A DNA stretch of 6,689 bases, taken from Draconibacterium sp. (GTDB lineage: Bacteria; Bacteroidota; Bacteroidia; Bacteroidales; Prolixibacteraceae). How positions within the stretch are numbered: position 1 is the stretch's first letter; each line of letters begins with the position of its first letter. Positions 6,669 through 6,689 of the stretch are shown here, in pieces. Below the pieces are notes generated by a model, which saw nothing but the letters and a program-made list of their open reading frames with translations, was not told the DNA's origin and made no database searches. A program made the position numbers and the translations under genes. Location of the stretch: NCBI GenBank assembly GCA_015493625.1, contig WGCT01000546.1:1-6689 (forward strand), given 5' to 3'.

Positions 6669-6689
6669 ACAATGATTGAAGCATTTACC

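Noticed and set aside
6670..6678. CAAT-G-ATTG inverted repeat as an FNR/Crp-type site
   Set aside because: Only four bases per arm and one-base spacing, unlike the TTGAT-N4-ATCAA or TGTGA-N6-TCACA patterns; expected by chance in A/T-rich DNA.

Overview
This window is a single, tightly packed, minus-strand operon from a respiratory chain. It carries seven genes, the last one cut by the left edge of the window. Reading in transcription order (right to left) they are: a Tat-exported iron-sulfur protein (NrfC/DmsB-like), an NrfD/PsrC-family quinone-binding membrane protein, a membrane-anchored monoheme cytochrome c, CcoS, a fused CcoN-CcoO that carries an additional cytochrome c domain at its C-terminus, a small CcoQ-like protein, and a monoheme CcoP running off the left edge. 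Gaps between genes are 5-18 bases, with one 4-base ATGA overlap. The whole set is therefore probably one transcription unit, started in the roughly 100 bases at the right edge.

The organism is most likely a member of Bacteroidota. Support comes from the fused CcoNO, the short CcoP with one heme, weak Shine-Dalgarno sequences with A/T-rich leaders, and moderate to low GC. An anaerobic or microaerobic lineage such as Marinilabiliales/Prolixibacteraceae is a guess only.

The left half (1-3393) is a cbb3-type cytochrome c oxidase (complex IV, C-family heme-copper oxidase), which reduces O2 at high affinity. The catalytic subunit shows all the expected heme b, heme b3 and CuB histidines. The right half (3402-6586) supplies a quinone/iron-sulfur/cytochrome c module related to alternative complex III (ActB iron-sulfur part, ActC, Act cytochromes) and to Qrc/Nrf/Psr-type complexes. 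No molybdopterin-type catalytic subunit is encoded here. The simplest reading is menaquinol -> NrfD -> (iron-sulfur protein?) -> cytochrome c -> CcoP / CcoNO hemes -> O2, that is, a compact quinol:cytochrome c reductase co-transcribed with its oxidase.

The points most worth a second look are: the extra cytochrome c domain on CcoNO, which is a clear homologue of the CcoP heme domain encoded next to it; the iron-sulfur protein, which lacks the second cysteine in both motif I and motif IV, so two of its four cluster sites have only three cysteines; a combined Tat plus lipobox signal on that protein; and the absence of a catalytic subunit in a module of this kind placed directly upstream of a terminal oxidase.
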